From a virus, in the IMG/VR virus record IMGVR_UViG_3300042879_001058, positions 1 to 24,183 of that record: a stretch of 24,183 nucleotides of DNA; one strand, 5' to 3'. A program made the position numbers and the translations under genes. This document shows positions 13,746 through 19,590 of the stretch, piece after piece. A model generated the notes under the pieces. The model saw only the letters and a list, made by a program, of their open reading frames with translations. It did not search any database and was not told the origin of the DNA. Positions within the stretch are counted from its first letter, which is position 1. Every line of letters begins with the position of its first letter.

Positions 13746-14493
13746 CTTTTTTATATTTTAATTGGTATGAAATATTTCTAGGGGTTACGCCATCATTCAT
13801 TGCTAGCCATAGCTTTTGTGTGCTTTTAAATAGCTCCCAATCTTTTTTAAGCTCGGTCATAGTACGTTGTACAAGCTGCCATCCTTGTCCTTGTATAGCT
13901 CCGCCTTTGCCGCTAGTGCGGGTCTTAGCATTTAGCCATAGTATCCCTACGGCATCTACGTTTAGCTTTTTATGATGCTCTTTGAGTAATTGATGGTAAG
14001 CTGCTAACTGTAACCAGTAAGATGGATAAATGCTATTACTTGTCTTGATGTCAAGAAGCATTGTAAGCGAGCCGAGTCTAATCACTCTATCCAGTGTCCC
14101 CGCAAAGCCGAGCTTGTCGCTCATCAAGTGAACCTCCATCATATCTATTTGAGGATGAAAATTTGTCGAAAATTCGACATAACGCTCAAACATTGACCAT
14201 TCGAGCATCTTATATTGTGGAGTGCCGTAGTCATTAACTAGATTGATCTCCTCATTGCAATCATACCTTTCCGTCAGCTCATGCACTACTGATCCTCGGC
14301 GTCCCGCCTCGTCTCTAATATGGTCGGCATCTGAGCCAACATCTTTAAGCCATTTGTAATACGATGCGTCCTTTGGGTAAGCCTCTAAAATTGTTGTAAC
14401 GCTAGGTAGGTAATTTTCTTTTGGAGAAAGATAAAATCTCGTGTCAATAAATTGGATGCGTTGTCGGTCTAGGTCTAGTTTGTAATTTTTCAT
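13735..14493 (-). CDS. PD-(D/E)xK exonuclease, RecB/Cas4-like
   Basis: A 252-residue nuclease. The core reads GSVVHELTE with H71, an acidic E120 before the MSDKLGFAGTLDRV segment (D135), then LLDIKTSN (D148, K150) and YWLQLAAY (Q162). These are the H, D, DxK and QxxxY motifs of RecB-family nucleases, in the same order and spacing as Cas4 and lambda-exonuclease-like phage proteins. I see no four-cysteine iron-sulphur cluster, so it is not a Cas4 in the strict sense. Processing of DNA ends for recombination or packaging is likely. It lies just after two tRNA-like elements. Confidence 0.85.
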   Translation of the reverse strand: MKNYKLDLDRQRIQFIDTRFYLSPKENYLPSVTTILEAYPKDASYYKWLKDVGSDADHIRDEAGRRGSVVHELTERYDCNEEINLVNDYGTPQYKMLEWSMFERYVEFSTNFHPQIDMMEVHLMSDKLGFAGTLDRVIRLGSLTMLLDIKTSNSIYPSYWLQLAAYHQLLKEHHKKLNVDAVGILWLNAKTRTSGKGGAIQGQGWQLVQRTMTELKKDWELFKSTQKLWLAMNDGVTPRNISYQLKYKKDAL

Positions 14494-14517
14494 AATAGTT
14501 GTAGTTTAAAAAGTTTA

Positions 14518-14671
14518 AGTCAGGGCAGGACTCGAACCTGCATGAACATATCTCGTTATAATCACTCCATTATAACTTAACCACTAAACACATTTCTATG
14601 CGGGGCGCTCGACCATACCCGTATATGTTCTTATGTGTCTTTCTAGCGTCTACCAATTCCGCCACCTGACT
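14518..14671 (-). tRNA. tRNA-Leu-like element with an enlarged middle
   Basis: On the minus strand a perfect 7-bp acceptor stem is formed by AGTCAGG (14671-14665) and CCTGACT (14524-14518); the pairing extends 3 bp into the flanks. A TG linker and a leucine-type D arm GCGGAATTGGTAGACGC (14662-14646) follow, and a perfect T arm GCAGGTTCGAGTCCTGC sits at 14541-14525. Between D and T arms there are 104 nt, where a leucine tRNA has about 35. This middle contains an 8-bp stem (14623-14630 with 14544-14551) enclosing a second 8-bp hairpin (14555-14576). I cannot find a normal anticodon stem-loop. It may be an interrupted tRNA, a fusion of two tRNAs, or a tRNA-like RNA. Confidence 0.5.
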
Positions 14672-14678
14672 TAATTTG

Positions 14679-14729
14679 GTCGCTATATCGGAATCGAACC
14701 GATCACATGCGCTCCATAGCGATAGCGAC
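14679..14729 (-). tRNA. Short tRNA-like element, possibly His-type
   Basis: Only 51 nt. An 8-bp perfect acceptor stem GTCGCTAT (14729-14722) with ATAGCGAC (14686-14679) and a perfect T arm ATCGGTTCGATTCCGAT (14703-14687). Between them only 18 nt: a 4-bp hairpin CGCT-ATGG-AGCG, then CATGTG. Two features point to histidine: an extra G paired with C at the acceptor end, and ATGTGAT, like a GTG anticodon loop, running into the T stem. No complete anticodon stem is possible, so it is either a deleted tRNA or a mini tRNA-like structure. It lies 17 nt after the SSB-like gene. Confidence 0.45.
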
Positions 14730-14745
14730 TAACCTATGAACCAAC

Positions 14746-15330
14746 CTAAAAAGGTGTATCGTCCTCGTTGACATCTGAGAGAACTGGCTTAATGAGAGGT
14801 AAGATAGAATTTTTTACATATTCCTCCAAATATTCCATCCTATCGGTGTCATCCCAAGTTGTAACACCTTTTACCTTTATTTGTTTCAAAGGCGGCAACT
14901 CCCCAGGATTTGCTTTATTCCAAAAATGCTTGAGTCCTACTCCGTTTTGATTGATAAATACTACCGAGCTTTTCTTATCGCCATCGATAGTTAGCTTAGG
15001 AGTGAGAGTAACCAACTCGCTAAAACTCACGTTAGGCAACGCTTTCAGAAAGCTAACTGCATACCCACTGCTATACTTCATCTCCAAAAAGTAAGTATGC
15101 TTATCATCTTTTACACTGACTACCCAAAACTTTCCGTAGTCGCTTTCTTTGGTTTTGATGTCGGCGATAAAGCCACTGAGTGAGTCATAAAACTCCTCGT
15201 GTACTTCTTTACCCATTTTGTTTACTCTTGATACTGATTTGTCAGTAGGCTGCTTGAATTGACGTACAAGTTTGCCGTTTGTGATGGAGAGAAATACTCC
15301 ATTACCGCTTTGATTAGACTGAAGTCCCAT
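14746..15330 (-). CDS. Putative single-stranded DNA-binding protein
   Basis: A 194-residue protein, mostly beta in character, with charged residues spread over the chain (residues 1-20 Gly/Ser/Asn-rich, then strands through about 150). The last residues SDVNEDDTPF form an acidic tail ending in proline and phenylalanine, like the partner-binding tail of bacterial SSB (consensus DDDIPF) and similar phage proteins. The position at the head of the replication unit fits. I cannot confirm an OB fold by eye, so the call rests on the tail and context. It overlaps the previous gene by 17 nt. Confidence 0.6.
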   Translation of the reverse strand: MGLQSNQSGNGVFLSITNGKLVRQFKQPTDKSVSRVNKMGKEVHEEFYDSLSGFIADIKTKESDYGKFWVVSVKDDKHTYFLEMKYSSGYAVSFLKALPNVSFSELVTLTPKLTIDGDKKSSVVFINQNGVGLKHFWNKANPGELPPLKQIKVKGVTTWDDTDRMEYLEEYVKNSILPLIKPVLSDVNEDDTPF

Positions 15331-15658
15331 TTGCTAAGTGTTTATTGTTAAGTAATAATTGAACCCTATATTGATAAGATGATAGTAAATTTGCTACCTT
15401 TTCGTTATATACTTTATATTCTACTAACTGCTCATACTTGTACATAAATTGGTTGATGTGATGCTGCACATTCTCGTAATCACTCGCACTCATGCGGTGG
15501 ATTTTAAGTGTCAACCAATTGTACTCTTCCCAAAATACTGCGGGAACTTTGTAGTGATCATTGCGATTAACTCTGTTCTTTTTCTTTGGTCTTTTTAAAG
15601 GAACGATGAAAAAAGCAATGGTAAGGCTACAAGCTAGGAGAATTAGTAATAGTTGCAT
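15314..15658 (-). CDS. Membrane-anchored hypothetical protein, 114 residues
   Basis: The N-terminus MQLLLILLACSLTIAFFIVP (1-20) is one hydrophobic membrane segment, followed by a basic stretch RPKKKNR that should stay in the cytoplasm, and then about 85 residues of helical, Tyr- and Gln-rich sequence. There is a cysteine in the segment but no good lipobox, so I read it as an anchor. The gene overlaps the regulator by 32 nt and the SSB-like gene by 17 nt. The function is unknown. Confidence 0.65.
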   Translation of the reverse strand: MQLLLILLACSLTIAFFIVPLKRPKKKNRVNRNDHYKVPAVFWEEYNWLTLKIHRMSASDYENVQHHINQFMYKYEQLVEYKVYNEKVANLLSSYQYRVQLLLNNKHLANGTSV

Positions 15659-15821
15659 TTTTTAAAGTATTAGTTATTTTCAAATAGTTGGATAGTGTAA
15701 TCTTGCCCGTTTTCTCTGCTCTGTAAATGGTCTGTGAAGTTAAGCCGCAAAGCTGCGCCAACTTTTCTTGTGATAATCCTTTTGCTAGTCGTAGTGTTCT
15801 AATTTCTTCTTGTGTACTCAT
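15627..15821 (-). CDS. XRE-family transcriptional regulator
   Basis: A 64-residue protein that is almost entirely a Cro/C1-type helix-turn-helix: EIRTLRLAKGLSQEKLAQLC, GLTSQTIYRAEKTGKITLSN (residues about 6-45). It is first in the leftward replication unit, 17 nt downstream of a clear promoter (15838-15869). Three tandem 11-bp repeats and an inverted repeat lie upstream at 15896-15934, so it may bind there and control its own promoter. Without a C-terminal dimerisation or cleavage domain it looks more like Cro than a classical repressor. Confidence 0.88.
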   Translation of the reverse strand: MSTQEEIRTLRLAKGLSQEKLAQLCGLTSQTIYRAEKTGKITLSNYLKITNTLKNATITNSPSL

Positions 15822-15837
15822 ATCATTTAATTTTAGA

Positions 15838-15869
15838 CAAAGCTAAGTAAACAAAATTTAGTAAACAAA
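15838..15869 (-). promoter_or_regulatory. Bacteroidota-type promoter of the regulator and replication unit
   Basis: On the minus strand TTTG (15869-15866), a 20-nt spacer, then TAGCTTTG (15845-15838), matching TTTG / TAnnTTTG. The regulator ATG lies 17 nt downstream, so the leader is very short. A second TAnnTTTG match (TAAGTTTG, 15873-15866) overlaps the -33 element but has no partner upstream. Confidence 0.75.
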
Positions 15870-15901
15870 CTTAATTACGAAATCGTTTTCGTTGTGAGCC
15901 G

Positions 15902-15934
15902 TTTATCGCTCATAATCGGCTCATTTATCGCTCA
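15902..15934 (-). repeat. Three tandem 11-bp repeats, candidate operator
   Basis: On the minus strand: TGAGCGATAAA (15934-15924), TGAGCCGATTA (15923-15913) and TGAGCGATAAA (15912-15902), head to tail with an 11-bp period. The outer copies are identical. An inverted repeat GAGCCG (15896-15901) / CGGCTC (15917-15922) overlaps them. They lie about 33 bp upstream of the regulator promoter's -33 element. Confidence 0.6.
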
Positions 15935-15935
15935 A

Positions 15936-15963
15936 TAAAAAGCCCCTCGTTGAAACGAAGGGC
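15936..15963 (-). terminator. Intrinsic terminator of the fibre-lysis unit
   Basis: On the minus strand GCCCTTCGTT pairs with AACGAGGGGC (one G-T pair) and is followed directly by TTTTTATT. This is a standard rho-independent terminator, 31 nt after the stop of the HExxH gene. It separates the leftward fibre and lysis transcript from the regulator promoter. No T run follows on the plus strand, so it works in one direction only. Confidence 0.85.
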
Positions 15964-15993
15964 GAACAAACCAACTTATCATGAAAAATCTGC

Positions 15994-16299
15994 TTACTTG
16001 CTACCGTCTTGAAGCGGTATATCTTCGTGAGGATCAATCCTCCTATAATTTTCTTTCCAAAGTATCTTGGTCAAAGTTATGGCTTTTTTCTCAATCTCCT
16101 CCTCACTTGCCTCTGGCCATAGTAAATGCAATGTTTCGTGAACAATAATTTCCAGGTGCTTTTTCCCTTTTAGCCTCTCATCTATTTCGATAAGGCCATC
16201 GGAATGCGCCACCCCATAGGCATTTTCCTTACCAAGTTTGCGATATTTAATTCTTATTTTCAATTCCTTTGGGTGTGTTATCCTAAAATATCCTTTCAT
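15994..16299 (-). CDS. Small HExxH metallopeptidase-like protein
   Basis: A 101-residue protein with LEIIVHETLHLLWPEASEEE at about 49-68; H54, E55 and H58 form an HExxH zinc site, and a glutamate in the following EEEIEKK could be a third ligand. The rest is a small alpha/beta scaffold with GVAHSDGLIEID before the active helix, as in minimal zincin-like or SprT-like proteins of phages. It is last in the fibre-lysis unit and its ATG overlaps the metallophosphoesterase stop (ATGA). Whether it is a protease is not shown by the sequence beyond the motif. Confidence 0.7.
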   Translation of the reverse strand: MKGYFRITHPKELKIRIKYRKLGKENAYGVAHSDGLIEIDERLKGKKHLEIIVHETLHLLWPEASEEEIEKKAITLTKILWKENYRRIDPHEDIPLQDGSK

Positions 16300-17258
16300 A
16301 GAACTTTGCCGTTATGGATGCGCAAGTTTCTGAGATGAAAGTCATCGCCATCGACCTCTACAAATGCAAAGCCATGATTCCACTGGTTATGCGGCATATA
16401 AGCTGGTTGCAGCTCGCATAGGCATCCACTGGCAAATGTAGTGTACATTTTGCCATCCACATTTTTGTAGCTATATTCTTGCGTTCTATGGTTATGGCCT
16501 TGCAAGCTACTCGTTCCCGTTTTGCTCCAAAGCCCCTTAGCTATATGCTCTCCTCCACTTCCAAAAAACTCATGGCCATGAAAAACATTTAGGTTGCCGC
16601 ACTTTACGATCCGCTTGTCCTTGATCACATTTATGCCATTTGCCCTAGCCTTAATGATATTCTCAAAGTCAAACTCCTCAACGCCTACCAGCTCATGGGC
16701 TTTCATAAATAGGAAATGCTCGTAACGCTCACAATGGTTGCCTAGCTTATAATGTATTTGGCACTCAAAAACCTTGCTAACTACCTCAAAGAAATGCTTA
16801 AAGGTATCTATCTCGGCTGCAAAGTCCCTCATCTTTGGGTTCTTAACATACCTTGATAGGCTATGAAAGTCGAGCAAGTCTCCGTTAAGTAAAATAGCGT
16901 CTGGCTTCTCTTTTTTAGCCCAATTAAAGGCAACCGTAATTGCATCAATGTCATGGTAAGGCAAATGGATATCGCTTAAAATAAGCACTCTTTTGGCCTT
17001 CAAAACGTAAGGCTCAAGTATAGTTGCATCACTCTTGGGTAGGTTGTATGGGTTTTTAGGCCTTGTATCAACTTCTTTTACAACTTTATACCCCATAGCC
17101 TTGCTTTTACCCTCTATACCACGAAGAACTGTCCTTACATCCTCCACATCCTTAAATTGGAAGTTTTCCTTGGCATAAATAATTCTAGCGAGTTTTAGAG
17201 TCGGCATTTCCCATCCGTACTCTTCTCTGTAATTTTTACAAACCTCTGCTTTTGTCAT
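16296..17258 (-). CDS. Calcineurin-like metallophosphoesterase
   Basis: A 320-residue protein with all metal-site motifs of the calcineurin-like family: SDIH (95-98), GDLLD (126-130), GNH (171-173), HGHE (225-228) and GHNH (252-255). The N-terminal 85 residues look like a small helical domain (residues 1-47, EVCKNYREEYGW) plus a linker, possibly a helix-turn-helix. Members hydrolyse phosphate mono- or diesters, including nucleic acid ends and cyclic nucleotides; the substrate here is not known. It starts with an ATGA overlap after the spanin and ends with one before the HExxH gene, an unexpected companion for lysis genes. Confidence 0.9.
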   Translation of the reverse strand: MTKAEVCKNYREEYGWEMPTLKLARIIYAKENFQFKDVEDVRTVLRGIEGKSKAMGYKVVKEVDTRPKNPYNLPKSDATILEPYVLKAKRVLILSDIHLPYHDIDAITVAFNWAKKEKPDAILLNGDLLDFHSLSRYVKNPKMRDFAAEIDTFKHFFEVVSKVFECQIHYKLGNHCERYEHFLFMKAHELVGVEEFDFENIIKARANGINVIKDKRIVKCGNLNVFHGHEFFGSGGEHIAKGLWSKTGTSSLQGHNHRTQEYSYKNVDGKMYTTFASGCLCELQPAYMPHNQWNHGFAFVEVDGDDFHLRNLRIHNGKVL

Positions 17259-17707
17259 AGGTATTTTTTATAGGCAAACGCTCCCACTCCTATAATCGCT
17301 ATCCATAGCCATGTGTAAAATAATGCTTTGCTTTTGCGGTTAAACCGATCCTCAAGGATCATATACTCTTTATCCTTGGCCTCAAAAAGCACTTTGTATT
17401 TATCATCCCATTTAGTTTCGGTAATGACAATTGTGTCCTTTAGCTCTTTAATTACTGTTCTGATCTTTGTCTTTATATCTGGCGTAGAGTAATGCTCTTC
17501 AACAAGCCAAGTATAGATGCTATCTACTTTTCGCTCGATTATCAAGGAATCTTTGACAACTCGAATAGTGTCAATTTTGCTTTCTTGAGGAAATTGTTCT
17601 AAGCATAGTTTCGCCGCTTGAACGGGATGCTCATACAAGTATTTCTTGACTTTATTTGTCGTTATACATGATGTGAATAAAAAAATAATGGGTAAGTACT
17701 TTAGCAT
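17255..17707 (-). CDS. Unimolecular spanin (outer-inner membrane fusion protein)
   Basis: A 150-residue protein with an N-terminal lipoprotein signal: MLKYLPIIFLFTSC with the lipid-carrying cysteine at 14. The C-terminal membrane segment ALFYTWLWIAIIGVGAFAY is at about 127-145, followed by a short basic tail KKYL. Between them lies a periplasmic-sized region of about 110 charged residues. An outer-membrane lipid anchor plus an inner-membrane C-terminal helix in one chain is the plan of u-spanins such as phage T1 gp11, which fuse the two membranes at the end of lysis. It directly follows the endolysin (7-nt overlap). The lipobox has F at -3, tolerable but not ideal. Confidence 0.75.
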   Translation of the reverse strand: MLKYLPIIFLFTSCITTNKVKKYLYEHPVQAAKLCLEQFPQESKIDTIRVVKDSLIIERKVDSIYTWLVEEHYSTPDIKTKIRTVIKELKDTIVITETKWDDKYKVLFEAKDKEYMILEDRFNRKSKALFYTWLWIAIIGVGAFAYKKYL

Positions 17708-18297
17708 AAAATTGATGTAAAAAGTTTAGTTTTTGATATGCGATCGGCTAGGCCGTTAAACCCGCCATTAATTCTTCTTGTAAGGTGTTTGATTGTTTCA
17801 TCGCTTGCATCTCTAGCCGCTAGGTTCCATAGCACTTTTACTTCAAAGAACCATGCAGCACTTGTTAATGGGTATTTAGTAGCCACTAAATCTGGTGATG
17901 TCAGCAAATCTTGGTTGATGTACTGTCCAAATTCTTTGTAATTATATTTGCCAGTAAGCTGAATGTAGCCTCTGCCTCTGTATTTAAAGCCGTCTCCGCT
18001 TTGCTTATCTCCATTGCCCATGCGGTTAGAGTACACAATATTTGCAATCAATTCTGGCTTTCTAGCCGCTATTTCTGCGGTATCCTTACTAAAATATCTT
18101 GGGAATGTTTTTAAGAGGCCTTGTGCGCTATAATTAAGGTTCTCGCGTACAAACTTAAAGTTACCGCTCTCATGGGCTACTTGGCCTAGAAAATGAGATA
18201 AAACAAGCGGGTTATTTATTTTAAAGGTATCGATAACACTTGGAAGCTCATCAAGAACCTGCTTCGGTAGAGTTGTTATCAGCTTTTTGGTCAACAT
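17701..18297 (-). CDS. Endolysin, glycoside hydrolase family 19
   Basis: A 198-residue GH19 chitinase-like lysozyme that would cleave peptidoglycan glycan strands. I use ATG 18297-18295 (MLTKKLITTL); an upstream TTG would add ten residues. Family features are FLGQVAHESGNF with the catalytic glutamate E43, NYSAQGLLKTFPRYF, and GDGFKYRGRGYIQLTGKYNY (101-120), the chitinase substrate-site signature. There is no signal peptide, so it needs the holin to reach the cell wall. It overlaps the holin-like gene by 47 nt and the spanin gene by 7 nt, forming a compact lysis cassette. Confidence 0.9.
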   Translation of the reverse strand: MLTKKLITTLPKQVLDELPSVIDTFKINNPLVLSHFLGQVAHESGNFKFVRENLNYSAQGLLKTFPRYFSKDTAEIAARKPELIANIVYSNRMGNGDKQSGDGFKYRGRGYIQLTGKYNYKEFGQYINQDLLTSPDLVATKYPLTSAAWFFEVKVLWNLAARDASDETIKHLTRRINGGFNGLADRISKTKLFTSILC

Positions 18298-18481
18298 CGG
18301 CGAACATATTAGAGATGAATTTGCCAACCCAACCGCTAATAAATACGGCTATGGCTATCTCTTTATGTCCCTCTAGTATTGTCATAGTAGATACAAAAAC
18401 ACTAGCAGTAGCAAGAGAATCTCCAAATAGCCTAATCTTTTTAGGTGTTGGATGAAAATAATATTTAAGTCCAAACTTCAT
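18251..18481 (-). CDS. Holin-like membrane protein
   Basis: A 76-residue protein starting MKFGLKYYFHPTPKKIR from ATG 18481-18479; another ATG four codons upstream is possible. The pattern is a basic N-terminus, a first membrane segment (LFGDSLATASVFVSTMTIL), a short polar turn (EGHKE), a second segment (IAIAVFISGWVGKFISNMF) and an acidic tail. The P-T-P-K-K then GD(S/A)L start is seen in holin-like proteins of Bacteroidota phages. Its place before endolysin and spanin supports the role of timing lysis by opening the inner membrane. Confidence 0.65.
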   Translation of the reverse strand: MKFGLKYYFHPTPKKIRLFGDSLATASVFVSTMTILEGHKEIAIAVFISGWVGKFISNMFADVDQKADNNSTEAGS

Positions 18482-18836
18482 TGTTAAATTCATTTGTTAC
18501 GACCCAATTCGTACCGTTGCTCACTATCTCCACGTAATTATATTGATCGTTGAGTACGTATGTTGTCCCTCCGTCAATGGTCTCGGTGGAATAGGCATCA
18601 ATGGTTACTTTATTTACGCTTGAGTCGGTCTTTTTTATAATAAAGGATGCCGCATTTGATACGGCCGTTGGAAGAGTAACTGTAACGGCACCAGATGTAG
18701 CGTTGATTAGCTTTACATTGATGCCGTCCGTTTCCGTTAAAGTAGTGTTTGCACTTGCACTACTAGATGAGAATGCCAAATTACTTGCGTCAAGAATTTG
18801 GTCAAAGTTTGTTATATATGATCTATTTATTCTCAA
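18465..18836 (-). CDS. Fibre-associated structural protein, 123 residues
   Basis: Starts at TTG 18836-18834, overlapping the previous TGA as TTGA; no early ATG is available. The middle reads INATSGAVTVTLPTAVSNAA, then FIIKKTDSSVNKVTIDAYST, ETIDGGTTYVLNDQYNYVEI and NGTNWVV. This beta-rich block is a module I know from the ends of phage tail fibres and virion decoration proteins. Here it is a separate short gene downstream of the fibre genes, probably a tip or accessory protein. Confidence 0.7.
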   Translation of the reverse strand: MRINRSYITNFDQILDASNLAFSSSSASANTTLTETDGINVKLINATSGAVTVTLPTAVSNAASFIIKKTDSSVNKVTIDAYSTETIDGGTTYVLNDQYNYVEIVSNGTNWVVTNEFNNEVWT

Positions 18837-19228
18837 AGCTCTTCTTCGTCTTGTTTAGGGGCTTCTTGTAGCTCAACGCCGTTCACCCAACCATTTAGAA
18901 AGAAATAAGGCTCAAGACCGCCTGGGTTTGCAACCTCAATCTTCTTAAACTCAAACTCACTTTCCTCAATCTTTTTGATGTCGGCTTTTAGCTTTTTTAG
19001 CCCTTCTTTATTAAAATTATATTCTCCTTTATCGTTTAGGATCAAGTTGCCTTTCTCATCAACCGCAGCATTGTCAAGCCTTGCGTCATCAATCTTGCTT
19101 TGAAATTCATCGATAGACGGCTTTAGCTTTTCGTAGATTTTAAACAGCTTCTTTTGCCCTTTGGTCTCTTGATTGCCAATGTTTAGTTTAATGTTCTCGA
19201 TTAATACGAATAAATCTCTGTAAGTCAT
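18833..19228 (-). CDS. Hypothetical coiled-coil-rich protein, 131 residues
   Basis: I start at ATG 19228-19226 (MTYRDLFVLIENIK); the open frame extends further upstream into the previous gene without a good start. Residues 1-100 are charged helices likely to form coiled coil (KLFKIYEKLKPSIDEFQSKI, LKKLKADIKKIEESEFEFKK), then a short end NPGGLEPYFFLNGWVNGVEL and an acidic tail. I recognise the general type as an unnamed protein next to phage fibres. It may be a fibre assembly chaperone; this is inferred only from position and coiled coil. Confidence 0.65.
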   Translation of the reverse strand: MTYRDLFVLIENIKLNIGNQETKGQKKLFKIYEKLKPSIDEFQSKIDDARLDNAAVDEKGNLILNDKGEYNFNKEGLKKLKADIKKIEESEFEFKKIEVANPGGLEPYFFLNGWVNGVELQEAPKQDEEEL

Positions 19229-19247
19229 AGTTAAAATTTTTACGAAT

Positions 19248-19586
19248 TTAGATATTATTTTGATTCCAAGGCAAAGGCAAGTTGACAATTGGAGGATTTT
19301 TTTGCATTTCAATCTGAGCATCTAAAGAAGCATCAAGAGCCGCTACATCCAAATTTGCCTCAAGCCATCCGCATACTTCTTCAAAAGTAAGCTCATTATA
19401 AGGCTTAAATGCCATTGGGTCTGGTGCTGCGCATCCCATAGCTCCGTACACATCACCATAATACTCTTTATCGCCATCTATCTCTTTGGCATCTCTTCTC
19501 CAATGTACGGTCTTTACAACATCTGTAAGTCCATCTTCGCTTGGTGCGGTGTCCATTGCGGATATAACCCAATAATGTTCTATCAT
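19248..19586 (-). CDS. Phage protein resembling DUF7936
   Basis: A 112-residue protein. It begins MIEHYWVISAMDTAPSEDGL, has TDVVKTVHWRR, then APDPMAFKPYNELTFEEVCGWLE and ends with DAQIEMQKNPPIVNLPLPW. This pattern matches short phage virion-region proteins that I recall under the name DUF7936 and that lie beside tail or fibre genes. The function is unknown. It begins 4 nt after the stop of the large fibre gene, so it is co-translated with it. Confidence 0.7.
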   Translation of the reverse strand: MIEHYWVISAMDTAPSEDGLTDVVKTVHWRRDAKEIDGDKEYYGDVYGAMGCAAPDPMAFKPYNELTFEEVCGWLEANLDVAALDASLDAQIEMQKNPPIVNLPLPWNQNNI

Positions 19587-19590
19587 ATAT

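Noticed and set aside
13735-14493. Cas4 and a nearby CRISPR system
   Set aside because: The nuclease lacks the iron-sulphur cysteines of Cas4, and no CRISPR repeat array or other cas gene is present.
14518-14671. Group I intron in the leucine tRNA
   Set aside because: The extra sequence is only about 70 nt, far shorter than group I introns, and no conserved core is seen.
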